15,878 nucleotides of DNA, taken from contig DMCR01000195.1 in NCBI GenBank assembly GCA_003445735.1, positions 1 through 15,878 on the forward strand. Reading direction: 5' to 3'. This document shows, in pieces, positions 6,077 to 13,345 of this stretch (position 1 is its first letter; each line of letters starts with the position of its first letter). A program made the translations under genes and the position numbers. This stretch comes from Cryomorphaceae bacterium (GTDB lineage Bacteria; Bacteroidota; Bacteroidia; Flavobacteriales; Schleiferiaceae). The notes under the pieces were generated by a model. The model was not told where the DNA came from, ran no database searches, and saw only the letters and a program-made list of their open reading frames with translations.

Positions 6077-8848
6077 TTATTGCAACACCACCCGATCGGT
6101 GTAGTGTCGCTCTGGCGTGGTGAGGTTTAAGAAGTACATCCCCTTCGCCAACGCACTGAAATCCATCGGCTCAATCATAGGACCCTCGCATTGAATTTCT
6201 CCTTGCGCGGCGACGCGACCGTTGAGGTCTACGAGCGACCAAGTCACACGCGTGCCTTCAGCAAAATCAAGCAATAGATCCATCATTCCATGGCTGGGGT
6301 TCGGGAAGGTCATGAACGGTTTCACTTCAGCCAACACCTCTTCTGGGAGGTCCATGAAGGCAGCATCAGCCAACTTGACATCCGTGTAGATGTGCCATTC
6401 GCCCGGCGAAAAGGAAATAGTTGCTGTGGCGTTCGTAACGGTGATGCTGTCGCCAGTAAAGTAATCATACCAAGTACCCGTGTGCTGGAAGTTCGGATAC
6501 ACATTGTTCTGCGTGACTGAGAAGTTCCCCACCACCGCGGCATTCATAGCGCTACCGTTGAGGTTGATGCGTTTCGAGGCTCCATTTAGGGCATAGGTGA
6601 AGTTCGAGGTGTTGAACACGTCATGCTTCTTGCGCATGTCCATCATCGAGGCCATGTAGAAATAGATCTTCTGACGGTACTGGTTGTCGTAATAGTTCCA
6701 GAGAATAGGTTTCTCACACACGCGACAAGGGTTGTCGATGGAAATATCGTAGCCCAATTCCTCAAACATATAAATCATCTTCGGCCCAGGAATTGTATAG
6801 AAGAAAGCACTTGCTTGGATGATTCGGTCCGCACGTGTGGCCAAGGTCTTGGTGTCGTAACCGCCGCTCGAGTTCCCGTAGGTTTTAATCTGGTACGACG
6901 CGCGCTCTTCATCGTGGCTTTCCATGTACGTAATTAAATGCTTGTCGGTCCAGCCACGCTCCTTGTAGATGCCCCACTTGAAGTCGCTATCGGGTGTATA
7001 ACCCATAGCCGCTTCATAGTACTGGTGCACTGCATTGCCCCAGAGCATCATGCCGTAATCGCTCAGCTCTTTCTCTTCTTGATTGGGTCCCCAATGCTCG
7101 AGGATCACATAGAAATCAGCGTCTTTATTCCAACACACATCCGCCATACGCTTTAAAGCAGCGATTCTCGGCGCTTGGTAGTTATCTGCATTGGAGCTGT
7201 TGGTGAACCCCTTGGTAAAGTCGAATCTGATCCCGTCAATCTTGAACTCCTCAATCCAATAGGTATTAATGCGGTCCATGTAATCACGCGTAGGCTGCAC
7301 GAAATGGTCGAAGTCGTTCCCCCAACAGTTTGGCGGGTGGGGGCAATTCTGGTTCATGTACGGATTGTTTGCCGCCGGACGGTTGTTGTTGCTGTCCCAC
7401 CACATCTGCGCAATAGGATTTTGTCCAAAGGCGTGATTGAAGACTTGGTCCATAATCACCGCAATCCCTCGGCTGTGACAGCTGTCCACGAACTCGCGGA
7501 ATTTATCCGGCGTACCGTAGTATTTATCCAGCGCCATGTGAAAAGACGGGTTGTATCCCCAGCTCAAGTTTCCCTCAAACTCCGAATTTGGCATAAGCTC
7601 AATGGCGTTCACCCCAAGACGCTCAATGTAATCCAGCGTATCGATCAGCGTCTGGTAATTGTGTGTAGTCACAAAATCGCGGATGAGCAATTCGTAGATA
7701 AGGAGCTCCTCTTGTGGAGGGGCATTAAAAGTGGTGTTGGTCCAATTATATACTGACTTCGCCGTCTCATACAATGATACAATACCCGTGGTTTGACCTA
7801 CTGGATAATTGGGCATATTCGGGTAGGTGGCACTTGAAATATACCCGTCGTTCCAAGGGTCCAATATCTGTTCAGAAAACGGATCCGCCACTCGGAGCTC
7901 ACCGTCGATAAGGTACTGGTAGGTGAAGGGCTCGCCCGCCGGCACATTCATCTCCAAAAACCACCAAGCACCTCCTGGCGTGCGCGTCATCGCATTCACC
8001 GTATCCGGCATATAGTCATTGTGCGAGGTCATGCAGTACACGCGGTTTTTAAAAGGCGCGTAAAGTTTGAAAAAGACTGTCGTATCATTTAGTTCGTTGA
8101 TCCCTTGCTCCATCCCGCTAGGCATCACGCCCACCTGCAATGGGGTTTGTACGGCATAATACACGGTATCGTATTCGGTCGAAGTCCCGTAATCTGCTTG
8201 CAAGACCACAGTATGCACCCCCGCGGTTGTGCTGCCTAAATAGAAGTTGTCCTGTTTCGTCGAATCTTGAAAGACCAGCGTACCGTTATCATATACCTTC
8301 ATGTCTGACTTTTGGTTGGAGGCCACGATGAATTCAATAGAATCGCCAGGGCTGATGAGCAAGGTGGTCGACGGCGCCAAAAACTTAGCAATCAATCCTG
8401 CGTTCGGCGGATAAACATCGTAATAAATGTCATTACCATTTGGGTCGCGCCCCACAATAGTTCCATTGCCGTTTCGAAAAACAAATGCCATTTTTTGAAC
8501 CACTACACTAGAGCCAAAGCCATAAAATGTAGGCATGTGGTATTCTATCTTGTGTAGGTTGTTGCCCAAGTTTGTCATCAACACGGACGCATCTGGCGTC
8601 CCCCAGTTCCCTTGTACGTGCTTCCAGTCGGTTGGTGAAGTACTCTGATTCGTGATCAAGCCAGCATGGGCATATACAGGGACTACTCCGGTTAGCGCAC
8701 CGTTCCCCTGAGTGGCATCGTAAATGATGGTCACCGTATCGTTTTGAGACGGAAAGGCTGGGGTTACCGCCAAAATTTGTGCGTTCGCTAACGCAGCAAA
8801 AGCCATAAACAAAAGAGCGGCAAGTGAACGTGTAGTGGTCGACTTCAT
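6077..8848 (-). CDS. Secreted GH13 alpha-amylase-family enzyme with T9SS sorting domain
   Basis: The 923-residue protein starts with a signal peptide (about 1-23, ending ANA). It has beta-rich N-terminal domains (about 25-235) and an isoamylase-like N domain (about 255-345, ending DPFSEQILDPWNDG). The GH13 barrel (about 380-745) carries conserved region I IMDQVFNH (465-472), region II GIRFDFTK with nucleophile D543, region III ILEHW with acid/base E584, and region IV SHDEE with H645-D646. All catalytic residues are present, so it should cleave or transfer alpha-glucosidic bonds in glycogen- or starch-like glucans. Residues 843-923 form a type A T9SS tail: FPNPSHG, SLVDLNGRV, LAKGMYFL and a final DRVVLQ. 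It is therefore exported through the outer membrane and released or surface-attached. No SusC/SusD genes are adjacent. A terminator follows. Confidence 0.93.
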   Translation of the reverse strand: MKSTTTRSLAALLFMAFAALANAQILAVTPAFPSQNDTVTIIYDATQGNGALTGVVPVYAHAGLITNQSTSPTDWKHVQGNWGTPDASVLMTNLGNNLHKIEYHMPTFYGFGSSVVVQKMAFVFRNGNGTIVGRDPNGNDIYYDVYPPNAGLIAKFLAPSTTLLISPGDSIEFIVASNQKSDMKVYDNGTLVFQDSTKQDNFYLGSTTAGVHTVVLQADYGTSTEYDTVYYAVQTPLQVGVMPSGMEQGINELNDTTVFFKLYAPFKNRVYCMTSHNDYMPDTVNAMTRTPGGAWWFLEMNVPAGEPFTYQYLIDGELRVADPFSEQILDPWNDGYISSATYPNMPNYPVGQTTGIVSLYETAKSVYNWTNTTFNAPPQEELLIYELLIRDFVTTHNYQTLIDTLDYIERLGVNAIELMPNSEFEGNLSWGYNPSFHMALDKYYGTPDKFREFVDSCHSRGIAVIMDQVFNHAFGQNPIAQMWWDSNNNRPAANNPYMNQNCPHPPNCWGNDFDHFVQPTRDYMDRINTYWIEEFKIDGIRFDFTKGFTNSSNADNYQAPRIAALKRMADVCWNKDADFYVILEHWGPNQEEKELSDYGMMLWGNAVHQYYEAAMGYTPDSDFKWGIYKERGWTDKHLITYMESHDEERASYQIKTYGNSSGGYDTKTLATRADRIIQASAFFYTIPGPKMIYMFEELGYDISIDNPCRVCEKPILWNYYDNQYRQKIYFYMASMMDMRKKHDVFNTSNFTYALNGASKRINLNGSAMNAAVVGNFSVTQNNVYPNFQHTGTWYDYFTGDSITVTNATATISFSPGEWHIYTDVKLADAAFMDLPEEVLAEVKPFMTFPNPSHGMMDLLLDFAEGTRVTWSLVDLNGRVAAQGEIQCEGPMIEPMDFSALAKGMYFLNLTTPERHYTDRVVLQ

Positions 8849-8871
8849 ATTTATACTCTGCAGATATGGGT

Positions 8872-8879
8872 TAAAATTA
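8872..8879 (-). promoter_or_regulatory. Possible -7 element for the GH13 gene
   Basis: On the minus strand the bases read TAATTTTA, one mismatch from TAnnTTTG. This predicts a start site near 8865 and a leader of about 17 bases before ATG 8848. No clear -33 box is seen at the expected spacing. The 103-base divergent gap 8849-8951 must also serve the YbjQ gene. Confidence 0.3.
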
Positions 8880-8951
8880 GGGCATAACAGGAAGAGAAAC
8901 TACCCGGATTTTGTCGCGTTTGCCTAACTTAATGGTCTAAACATTAAAACT

Positions 8952-9266
8952 ATGATCTTAACTACGACCTCTACCGTAGCAGGCAAAGAAATCTCGGAAA
9001 CTATTGGCATTTGCCGAGGCAGTACGGTGCGCGCGCGCAATATTGGCCGTGATATTTTCGCTGGCATCAAGAATATTGTTGGCGGTGAAATTGAAGAATA
9101 CACCAAACTTCAAGCCCAAAGCCGTGAGCAAGCCTTAAAGCGCATGATTAAAGATGCTGAACGGCTCGGTGCAGATGCCGTGATAAACATTCGTTTCACC
9201 ACTTCCATGGTGATGCAAGGCGCTGCCGAAATGCTAGCCTACGGCACCGCTGTAAAGCTAAAATAA
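8952..9266 (+). CDS. YbjQ/UPF0145 family protein
   Basis: At 104 residues it matches the usual length of the YbjQ family (PF01906). It carries the family pattern throughout: a short beta N-terminus ending in ETIGICRGSTVRARN, then RDIFAGIKNIVGGEIEEYTKL, an amphipathic helix with REQALKRMIKDAERLGADAVINIRF, and the closing AEMLAYGTAVKL. YbjQ proteins are small soluble oligomers, sometimes described as heavy-metal-binding-like from structure; their physiological role is not established. There is no signal peptide, so it is cytosolic. The start ATG 8952 fits family length. Only one base separates its stop from the ATG of the 39-residue membrane peptide that follows, so the two are probably co-translated. 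Confidence 0.9.
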   Translation: MILTTTSTVAGKEISETIGICRGSTVRARNIGRDIFAGIKNIVGGEIEEYTKLQAQSREQALKRMIKDAERLGADAVINIRFTTSMVMQGAAEMLAYGTAVKLK

Positions 9267-9267
9267 C

Positions 9268-9387
9268 ATGTGGGTCTTAGGGATTCATGCCCTCGTGTGG
9301 GGCTTCGTGTTCATTGCCGCAATTGTACTCGCCATTCGTGCTTATCGCAATGGCAAACGCGAGAATTTCGAAGACCGCAGTAATTAG
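9268..9387 (+). CDS. 39-residue single-pass membrane peptide downstream of ybjQ-like gene
   Basis: ATG 9268 opens one base after the stop of the YbjQ-like gene and runs 39 codons to TAG 9385-9387. The peptide starts MWVLGIHALVWGFVFIAAIV, which is one clean membrane helix. It continues with a basic, hydrophilic tail (RAYRNGKRENFEDRSN) that should face the cytosol. The tight spacing and the sensible topology support a real gene. Its stop codon interlocks with the stop of the convergent ABC gene: TTAG at 9384-9387 encodes TAA on the minus strand and TAG on the plus strand, so no terminator can lie between them. The function is unknown. It may anchor or accompany the YbjQ-like protein. Confidence 0.65.
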   Translation: MWVLGIHALVWGFVFIAAIVLAIRAYRNGKRENFEDRSN

Positions 9388-10904
9388 AACGCCAACGGTT
9401 CTAGTTCAATAATACGGTCGCACATATACCGAACAACATCGGGGTCGTGAGAGATGAAAATCATGCTCAGGCCCCGATTCTTTTTAATCCCGTTCAGCAG
9501 GTTCAACACTTGGGCCTGCACACTCACATCCAAGGCACTCACACTCTCGTCACAAATCAAGAGCTCCGGATCCGCCGCCAAGGCACGAGCAATGCAGATA
9601 CGCTGCCGTTGACCGCCTGAGAAGGCACGAGGCTTCTTTTGTAAATCAGACGCTTGCAGACCCACCTCTTCCAACAAAGCTTTTGCTTTGGCTAGTCGTG
9701 CTGCAGCGGACAAATGACTATGGTGCTTGCGCAGGACATGGTCCAGTGCCCAACCAATGCTCTTTCCACTGTTCAGCGCACTATAGGGGTCCTGAAAAAT
9801 GAACTGGATTTTACTCCGATCGCCGCTGTACTTCCAGTGCTTGTATTCGTGATTATTAAGCCCCACGATGGCACGGCCGATTGTGCTTTTTCCAGATCCT
9901 GAAGGCCCGATAAGTCCCAGTGTCTCCCCGGGCATTAAAGCCAAATCTTGGTCGCGCACGACCCACTGGGTGTATTTACGCCATCCCTTTCTTCGCTGAA
10001 AGCCGATGGTCAATTCTTCAATCTGAAGTAAAGGGTCTTTCTCCTCTGGCGCGACCAATTCTTCCTTCTCGACCACCGCCTTTTCTTCCATGAAATCCTG
10101 AAGCACCGGCAATGGAAAGGGACGTCCCTGCTTTGGGGGGCGGCACGCCAACAAACCCTTTGTATAGGCATGTTGGGGATGATTAAATATGTCCTTCGCC
10201 GGTCCTTGTTCCACCGTTATTCCGCGGAAAAGTACCAAGACGTCGTCCGCATGTTCCGCCACTACTTCAAGATCATGGCTGATCAACCAAAGGGCGCAAC
10301 CGCGCTCCTTCACAAGGTTTCTCAACAGGGTTAATATGGTTGCCTCTACCGCCTTGTCCAGTGCAGTAGTGGGTTCGTCGGCAATGATGAGTTTGGGGTC
10401 CAGCAACAGAGCCATGGCAATGACCACACGCTGGCGTTGACCGCCACTCAATTCGTGGGGATACTTCCCATAAGTATGCTCGGGCTCAAGGAGCTCCACC
10501 TCCGCCAAAGCCTTCAAGATTTTGGCTTTGCGCTGCTCCACCGAAGCCGACGTGTGACGCTCGAGAACCTCATCAAGCTGTTTACCAATGCGTATGGAGG
10601 GGTGTAAGGAGGACATAGGGTCTTGAAAAACCATGGCCACTTCCTTGCCCCTAATATCTGACCAGAGCGCAGGAAACATGCTGGAAATAGAGCGCCCCAA
10701 TAAGTTCGCGGTTTTAGCTTGGATCTCAGCCTTCGAGTCCAGCAACCCCATGGATAAAAGTGCGCTTACAGATTTACCGGAGCCACTTTCCCCAACTACC
10801 GCCAGACTTTGGCCTGGGTAGATGGTCAATGAAAAATCATGCAATACCTGTTTCTCGCCAAAAGAGATGTTAAGCTGCTCTAGTTTGATAACAGGTGTGG
10901 GCAT
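9384..10904 (-). CDS. Duplicated oligopeptide-type ABC transporter ATPase (DppD-DppF/YejF-like)
   Basis: The 506-residue protein holds two complete nucleotide-binding domains. Domain 1 has Walker A GESGSGKS (38-45), Q-loop VFQDP (92-96), signature LSGGQRQR (152-159), Walker B LIIADEP (172-178) and H210. The HPQHAYTKGLLA motif (242-253) is typical of oligopeptide transporter ATPases. Domain 2 has GPSGSGKS (333-340), IFQDP (369-373), SGGQRQR (429-435), LLICDES (448-454) and H486. All ATPase residues look intact. This layout is that of YejF/GsiA-type fused ATPases for peptide or glutathione import. No permease or binding protein is in the window, so its membrane partners must be encoded elsewhere. 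It is the last gene of the lipB run, 3 bases after the serine hydrolase. Confidence 0.92.
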   Translation of the reverse strand: MPTPVIKLEQLNISFGEKQVLHDFSLTIYPGQSLAVVGESGSGKSVSALLSMGLLDSKAEIQAKTANLLGRSISSMFPALWSDIRGKEVAMVFQDPMSSLHPSIRIGKQLDEVLERHTSASVEQRKAKILKALAEVELLEPEHTYGKYPHELSGGQRQRVVIAMALLLDPKLIIADEPTTALDKAVEATILTLLRNLVKERGCALWLISHDLEVVAEHADDVLVLFRGITVEQGPAKDIFNHPQHAYTKGLLACRPPKQGRPFPLPVLQDFMEEKAVVEKEELVAPEEKDPLLQIEELTIGFQRRKGWRKYTQWVVRDQDLALMPGETLGLIGPSGSGKSTIGRAIVGLNNHEYKHWKYSGDRSKIQFIFQDPYSALNSGKSIGWALDHVLRKHHSHLSAAARLAKAKALLEEVGLQASDLQKKPRAFSGGQRQRICIARALAADPELLICDESVSALDVSVQAQVLNLLNGIKKNRGLSMIFISHDPDVVRYMCDRIIELEPLAF

Positions 10905-10907
10905 GGT

Positions 10908-12032
10908 TTATTCGTTCCAAAGGTCCATTTGAAGAAGTAGGGCTTCCTCAACCTTATTGAAGTCTTTACGAAAGCGACCTCCGTCGCTTTCGCCAATTCG
11001 CATCATCACTCGCTCGTGTAAGCGGTCAACGATGATATACTGGCCCAACATACCGCGGAATCCTAATACGTGATTGTGCGGTTCCGGATAAATCCAAAAG
11101 CTATGCCCATAGTTCGAGCTCTTGTACCCTTGAGATGCCATAGCGATGAAGGCTGAATCCACCACCGATTGGCCATTGATTTTACCGTCGTGCAATACAA
11201 ATTGACCCAACTTAACAAAATCTCTGACGCTCAAATTAAGACAACAAAATCCCAATTCCAATCCATCGGCTCTATCTAAATGCCAAGTTGCCGGTACTTC
11301 AAATCCCACCTTCGCAAAAAGTTCACGGTTCGCAAAACTTGACACACTCTCACCCACGGCACGGCTCAACGCAATAGTCAATACTTGAGTCTGCGCACTT
11401 TGGTATTCATACACTTCACCCGTGGGGTGCTTCCCTGGCGGTATGCTTAGTACCGTGGCCTCTACATTATCGCCGTAGTACAATTTCGCAGTTTTCGAGA
11501 AAGGATCGTTGTAGTTCTCCTTTATTTGCATGCCCGCTGTCATCGTACTGAAATGACGCAAGGTCGGCTCCTTTATACCCTCCGGAATCACATACTCCGG
11601 AATGTACTTGGTGATGGGGTCGTCCCAAGAATCGATATAGCCGTCCTGAATGGCAATCTGAATCAACAAGGTGATCACTGTTTTCGCACTGGAGAAGCTG
11701 TTGCTGATGGTCGACGTATCGTGATCAGCCCAATATTCTTCGAAGACCACTGAGTCCTTTTCTAGAACGATTAGGCCCCTCGTATCGTAGGCTTCAAGGG
11801 CGGTTCTGGTTTGCGGCGAGAGCTCGAGTGTATAAGATCCTTCCGGTAAGGTCACTGCATTGAAGACGGGCATCTCGCGCTGATCAAAATGAACGCGATC
11901 GTATATGTGAGCACTAGTATGGCCGTCAAGGTAGGCACCCTGCACCCCGCGAATGAGGTAGCTGTAGGGAGAAAACTTGAGGGCCAGAAATAGGACGACG
12001 ACAATGGCGACGACGCGTTTAGCTGTTTTCAT
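10908..12032 (-). CDS. Serine hydrolase of the class C beta-lactamase fold (S12/NylB-like)
   Basis: The 374-residue protein starts with a hydrophobic anchor or signal (about 6-20) and then a periplasmic domain. The catalytic SxxK motif is SSAK (S114, K117), the second motif is YQS (Y210, S212), and the third region is GFRGMLGQYIIVD near 324-336. The segments LRHFSTMTAGM, ENYNDPFS and GLELGFCCLN are characteristic of NylB-like members of the beta-lactamase/transpeptidase-like family (PF00144). Members act as D,D-peptidases, esterases, amidases or 6-aminohexanoate-dimer hydrolases, so neither antibiotic resistance nor a precise substrate should be assumed. The start ATG 12032 overlaps the end of lipB by 14 bases, and the ABC ATPase follows 3 bases later, so it sits in an operon. 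Confidence 0.85.
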   Translation of the reverse strand: MKTAKRVVAIVVVLFLALKFSPYSYLIRGVQGAYLDGHTSAHIYDRVHFDQREMPVFNAVTLPEGSYTLELSPQTRTALEAYDTRGLIVLEKDSVVFEEYWADHDTSTISNSFSSAKTVITLLIQIAIQDGYIDSWDDPITKYIPEYVIPEGIKEPTLRHFSTMTAGMQIKENYNDPFSKTAKLYYGDNVEATVLSIPPGKHPTGEVYEYQSAQTQVLTIALSRAVGESVSSFANRELFAKVGFEVPATWHLDRADGLELGFCCLNLSVRDFVKLGQFVLHDGKINGQSVVDSAFIAMASQGYKSSNYGHSFWIYPEPHNHVLGFRGMLGQYIIVDRLHERVMMRIGESDGGRFRKDFNKVEEALLLQMDLWNE

Positions 12033-12747
12033 GTTTGTAGGGTTGTTTTGACGGCACTAAGGTACAGCCAAACTGTTGTTCAAAATTCTTTTTTAATTGG
12101 GCCTTTACCTCATTCAAATCGATTTCTCGGCCCAATTCTATGTGCAACGACGTCACTGCCTTATCGGTAATGCCACAGGGCACTATATGTGCAAAATGGC
12201 TCAAATCCATATTTACATTAAAGGCAAAACCGTGCATAGTGGTCCAGCGTGAGGCCTTCACACCTAGGGCGCAAATCTTCCGGGCAAAAGGCGTTCCAGC
12301 ATCCAGCCATACTCCTGTCTCCCCTTTGGAGCGGCCTGAATCTAGGCCATAAAACCTCAGCGTTGAAATGACGACCTCTTCAAGATAGCGCAAGTATTTA
12401 TGAATGTCCGTGAAATAATGGTCCAAATCCAAGATGGGATAGCCAACAATTTGCCCTGGCCCATGGTATGTTATGTCCCCTCCACGGTTCACCTTAAAGT
12501 ACTCAATACCCTCTCTTTTCAGGCGCGCCTCGTCCACCAATAAATGATACTCCTTCCCGCTCTTCCCGAGGGTAAACACCGGCGGATGCTCCACAAAAAT
12601 CAAATGGTCCGTGGTCTCCTTGGCCTGCTCTGGGGTTTTTCGGTTAACCAATTTCTGCGCTACCGTCTCCTCGAATAATAGGGTCTGGAAATCCCACGCC
12701 TCCTTATAATCGACGCGACCTATATCTTGAAACTTTACTTCTTTCAT
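12019..12747 (-). CDS. lipB: Octanoyl-[acyl carrier protein]:protein octanoyltransferase
   Basis: LipB moves the octanoyl group from acyl carrier protein to the lipoyl domains of 2-oxoacid dehydrogenases and the glycine cleavage H protein, the first step of lipoate assembly in the cytosol. Starting at ATG 12747 the protein has 242 residues. It shows the RGGDITYHGPGQIVGYP block (88-104), TGVWL, the catalytic lysine in KICALGVK (K157), HGFAFNVN, and the catalytic cysteine in IVPCGI (C191). A longer frame begins at 12804, but the extra 19 residues are unlike the family and lie inside the upstream gene. ATG 12747 gives the classic ATGA overlap with the stop of the upstream outer-membrane gene. 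The 3' end overlaps the serine hydrolase by 14 bases. Confidence 0.96.
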   Translation of the reverse strand: MKEVKFQDIGRVDYKEAWDFQTLLFEETVAQKLVNRKTPEQAKETTDHLIFVEHPPVFTLGKSGKEYHLLVDEARLKREGIEYFKVNRGGDITYHGPGQIVGYPILDLDHYFTDIHKYLRYLEEVVISTLRFYGLDSGRSKGETGVWLDAGTPFARKICALGVKASRWTTMHGFAFNVNMDLSHFAHIVPCGITDKAVTSLHIELGREIDLNEVKAQLKKNFEQQFGCTLVPSKQPYKHENS

Positions 12748-13292
12748 GGTTTCTGATGCCAATTCCACTGCACGCCAATGGGCAGCGACAATTGCCATTC
12801 CCATAACCCGCTAGGGCCACCATTAGTTTTACTTAGCTGCGGCCATAAATAAATGCCCGTACCTTGGCTAACCCACCAAGTACATTGTGCGCCCACGCCC
12901 ACCTTCACGTCGGAGCTATTAAACGACTCGCCCATCACTGTCTGGTTCTCGTGATAGGCCATGCCTACATGCGCATCGAGCAACAAACTAAAATCTTGGT
13001 CGCTCGCCCCCGAGGCCATAAAGTGAACTCGGCCAGTGGTGGCGTAGGTTTGTGTCATCGACGCAAGATCTATGGACGCCTCTAAACCAATAGCAGTTGT
13101 CGGTGTCAAAAAAGCACACGAACCGCCTTGCAGCGACAAGCGAGCATTAGTAAGGTCTGAACTCGTTCCAGTAAGAAATGCAGATCCCCCGATACTAGCC
13201 AAACGGCTACCTTTCTGCCAATACGGCTGCGCATGTGCAGCGACGGTAAAAAAAAGGGCTACCCAAAGGTGGGAAAATCGGTGGATACTCAT
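12744..13292 (-). CDS. Small outer-membrane beta-barrel protein with signal peptide
   Basis: The 182-residue protein begins with a signal peptide (MSIHRFSHLWVALFFTVAAH, cleavage after AHAQ). It continues as a glycine- and serine-rich series of short strands (RLSLQGGSCAFL, IGLEASIDL, FSLLLDAHVGMAY, VKVGVGAQCTWWV, WQLSLPIGVQWNW). This pattern matches a small outer-membrane barrel of the OmpA-barrel/OmpW size class. It ends WNWHQKP rather than with a bare terminal aromatic residue, a little unusual for a BAM substrate. It is the first gene of the run leading into lipB, with the ATGA overlap, and is divergent from lysS with only 44-53 bases between. No family is recognised. Confidence 0.75.
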   Translation of the reverse strand: MSIHRFSHLWVALFFTVAAHAQPYWQKGSRLASIGGSAFLTGTSSDLTNARLSLQGGSCAFLTPTTAIGLEASIDLASMTQTYATTGRVHFMASGASDQDFSLLLDAHVGMAYHENQTVMGESFNSSDVKVGVGAQCTWWVSQGTGIYLWPQLSKTNGGPSGLWEWQLSLPIGVQWNWHQKP

Positions 13293-13315
13293 GATGCTAA
13301 GCTACGAAAGGCAGT

Positions 13316-13323
13316 TATCTTTG
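13316..13323 (+). promoter_or_regulatory. Perfect Bacteroidetes -7 element for lysS
   Basis: TATCTTTG matches TAnnTTTG exactly. It predicts transcription starting near 13330, leaving about 16 bases before ATG 13346 but only about 7 before ATG 13337. I see no clear -33 TTTG at 19-21 bases upstream, where the divergent outer-membrane gene begins. The position supports the shorter lysS start. Confidence 0.55.
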
Positions 13324-13345
13324 CGCTGTGAAATAAATGTGTCGT

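Noticed and set aside
7175..7756. 193-codon plus-strand frame antisense to the GH13 gene, with neighbours at 6623-6937 and 6938-7156
   Set aside because: These lie wholly inside a well-supported catalytic domain on the other strand. The translations are valine/isoleucine/arginine-rich, as expected of the antisense of a GH13 barrel, with no family resemblance.
10908..12032. Antibiotic-resistance beta-lactamase
   Set aside because: The motifs place it among NylB-like serine hydrolases of the same fold, most of which are not resistance enzymes. Nothing around it suggests a resistance cassette.
12748..12804. Longer lipB start at 12804
   Set aside because: The added 19 residues do not resemble LipB and overlap the upstream gene. 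ATG 12747 gives a standard ATGA overlap and normal family length.
13297..13304. TAGCTTAG on the minus strand as a -7 box for the outer-membrane gene before lipB
   Set aside because: It sits only 4 bases from ATG 13292, which would force a leaderless start, and no -33 element is visible.
13337..13345. lysS start at ATG 13337
   Set aside because: It adds only M-C-R and leaves about 7 bases after the predicted transcription start. ATG 13346 fits family N-termini (ARLLSEQEIL) better.
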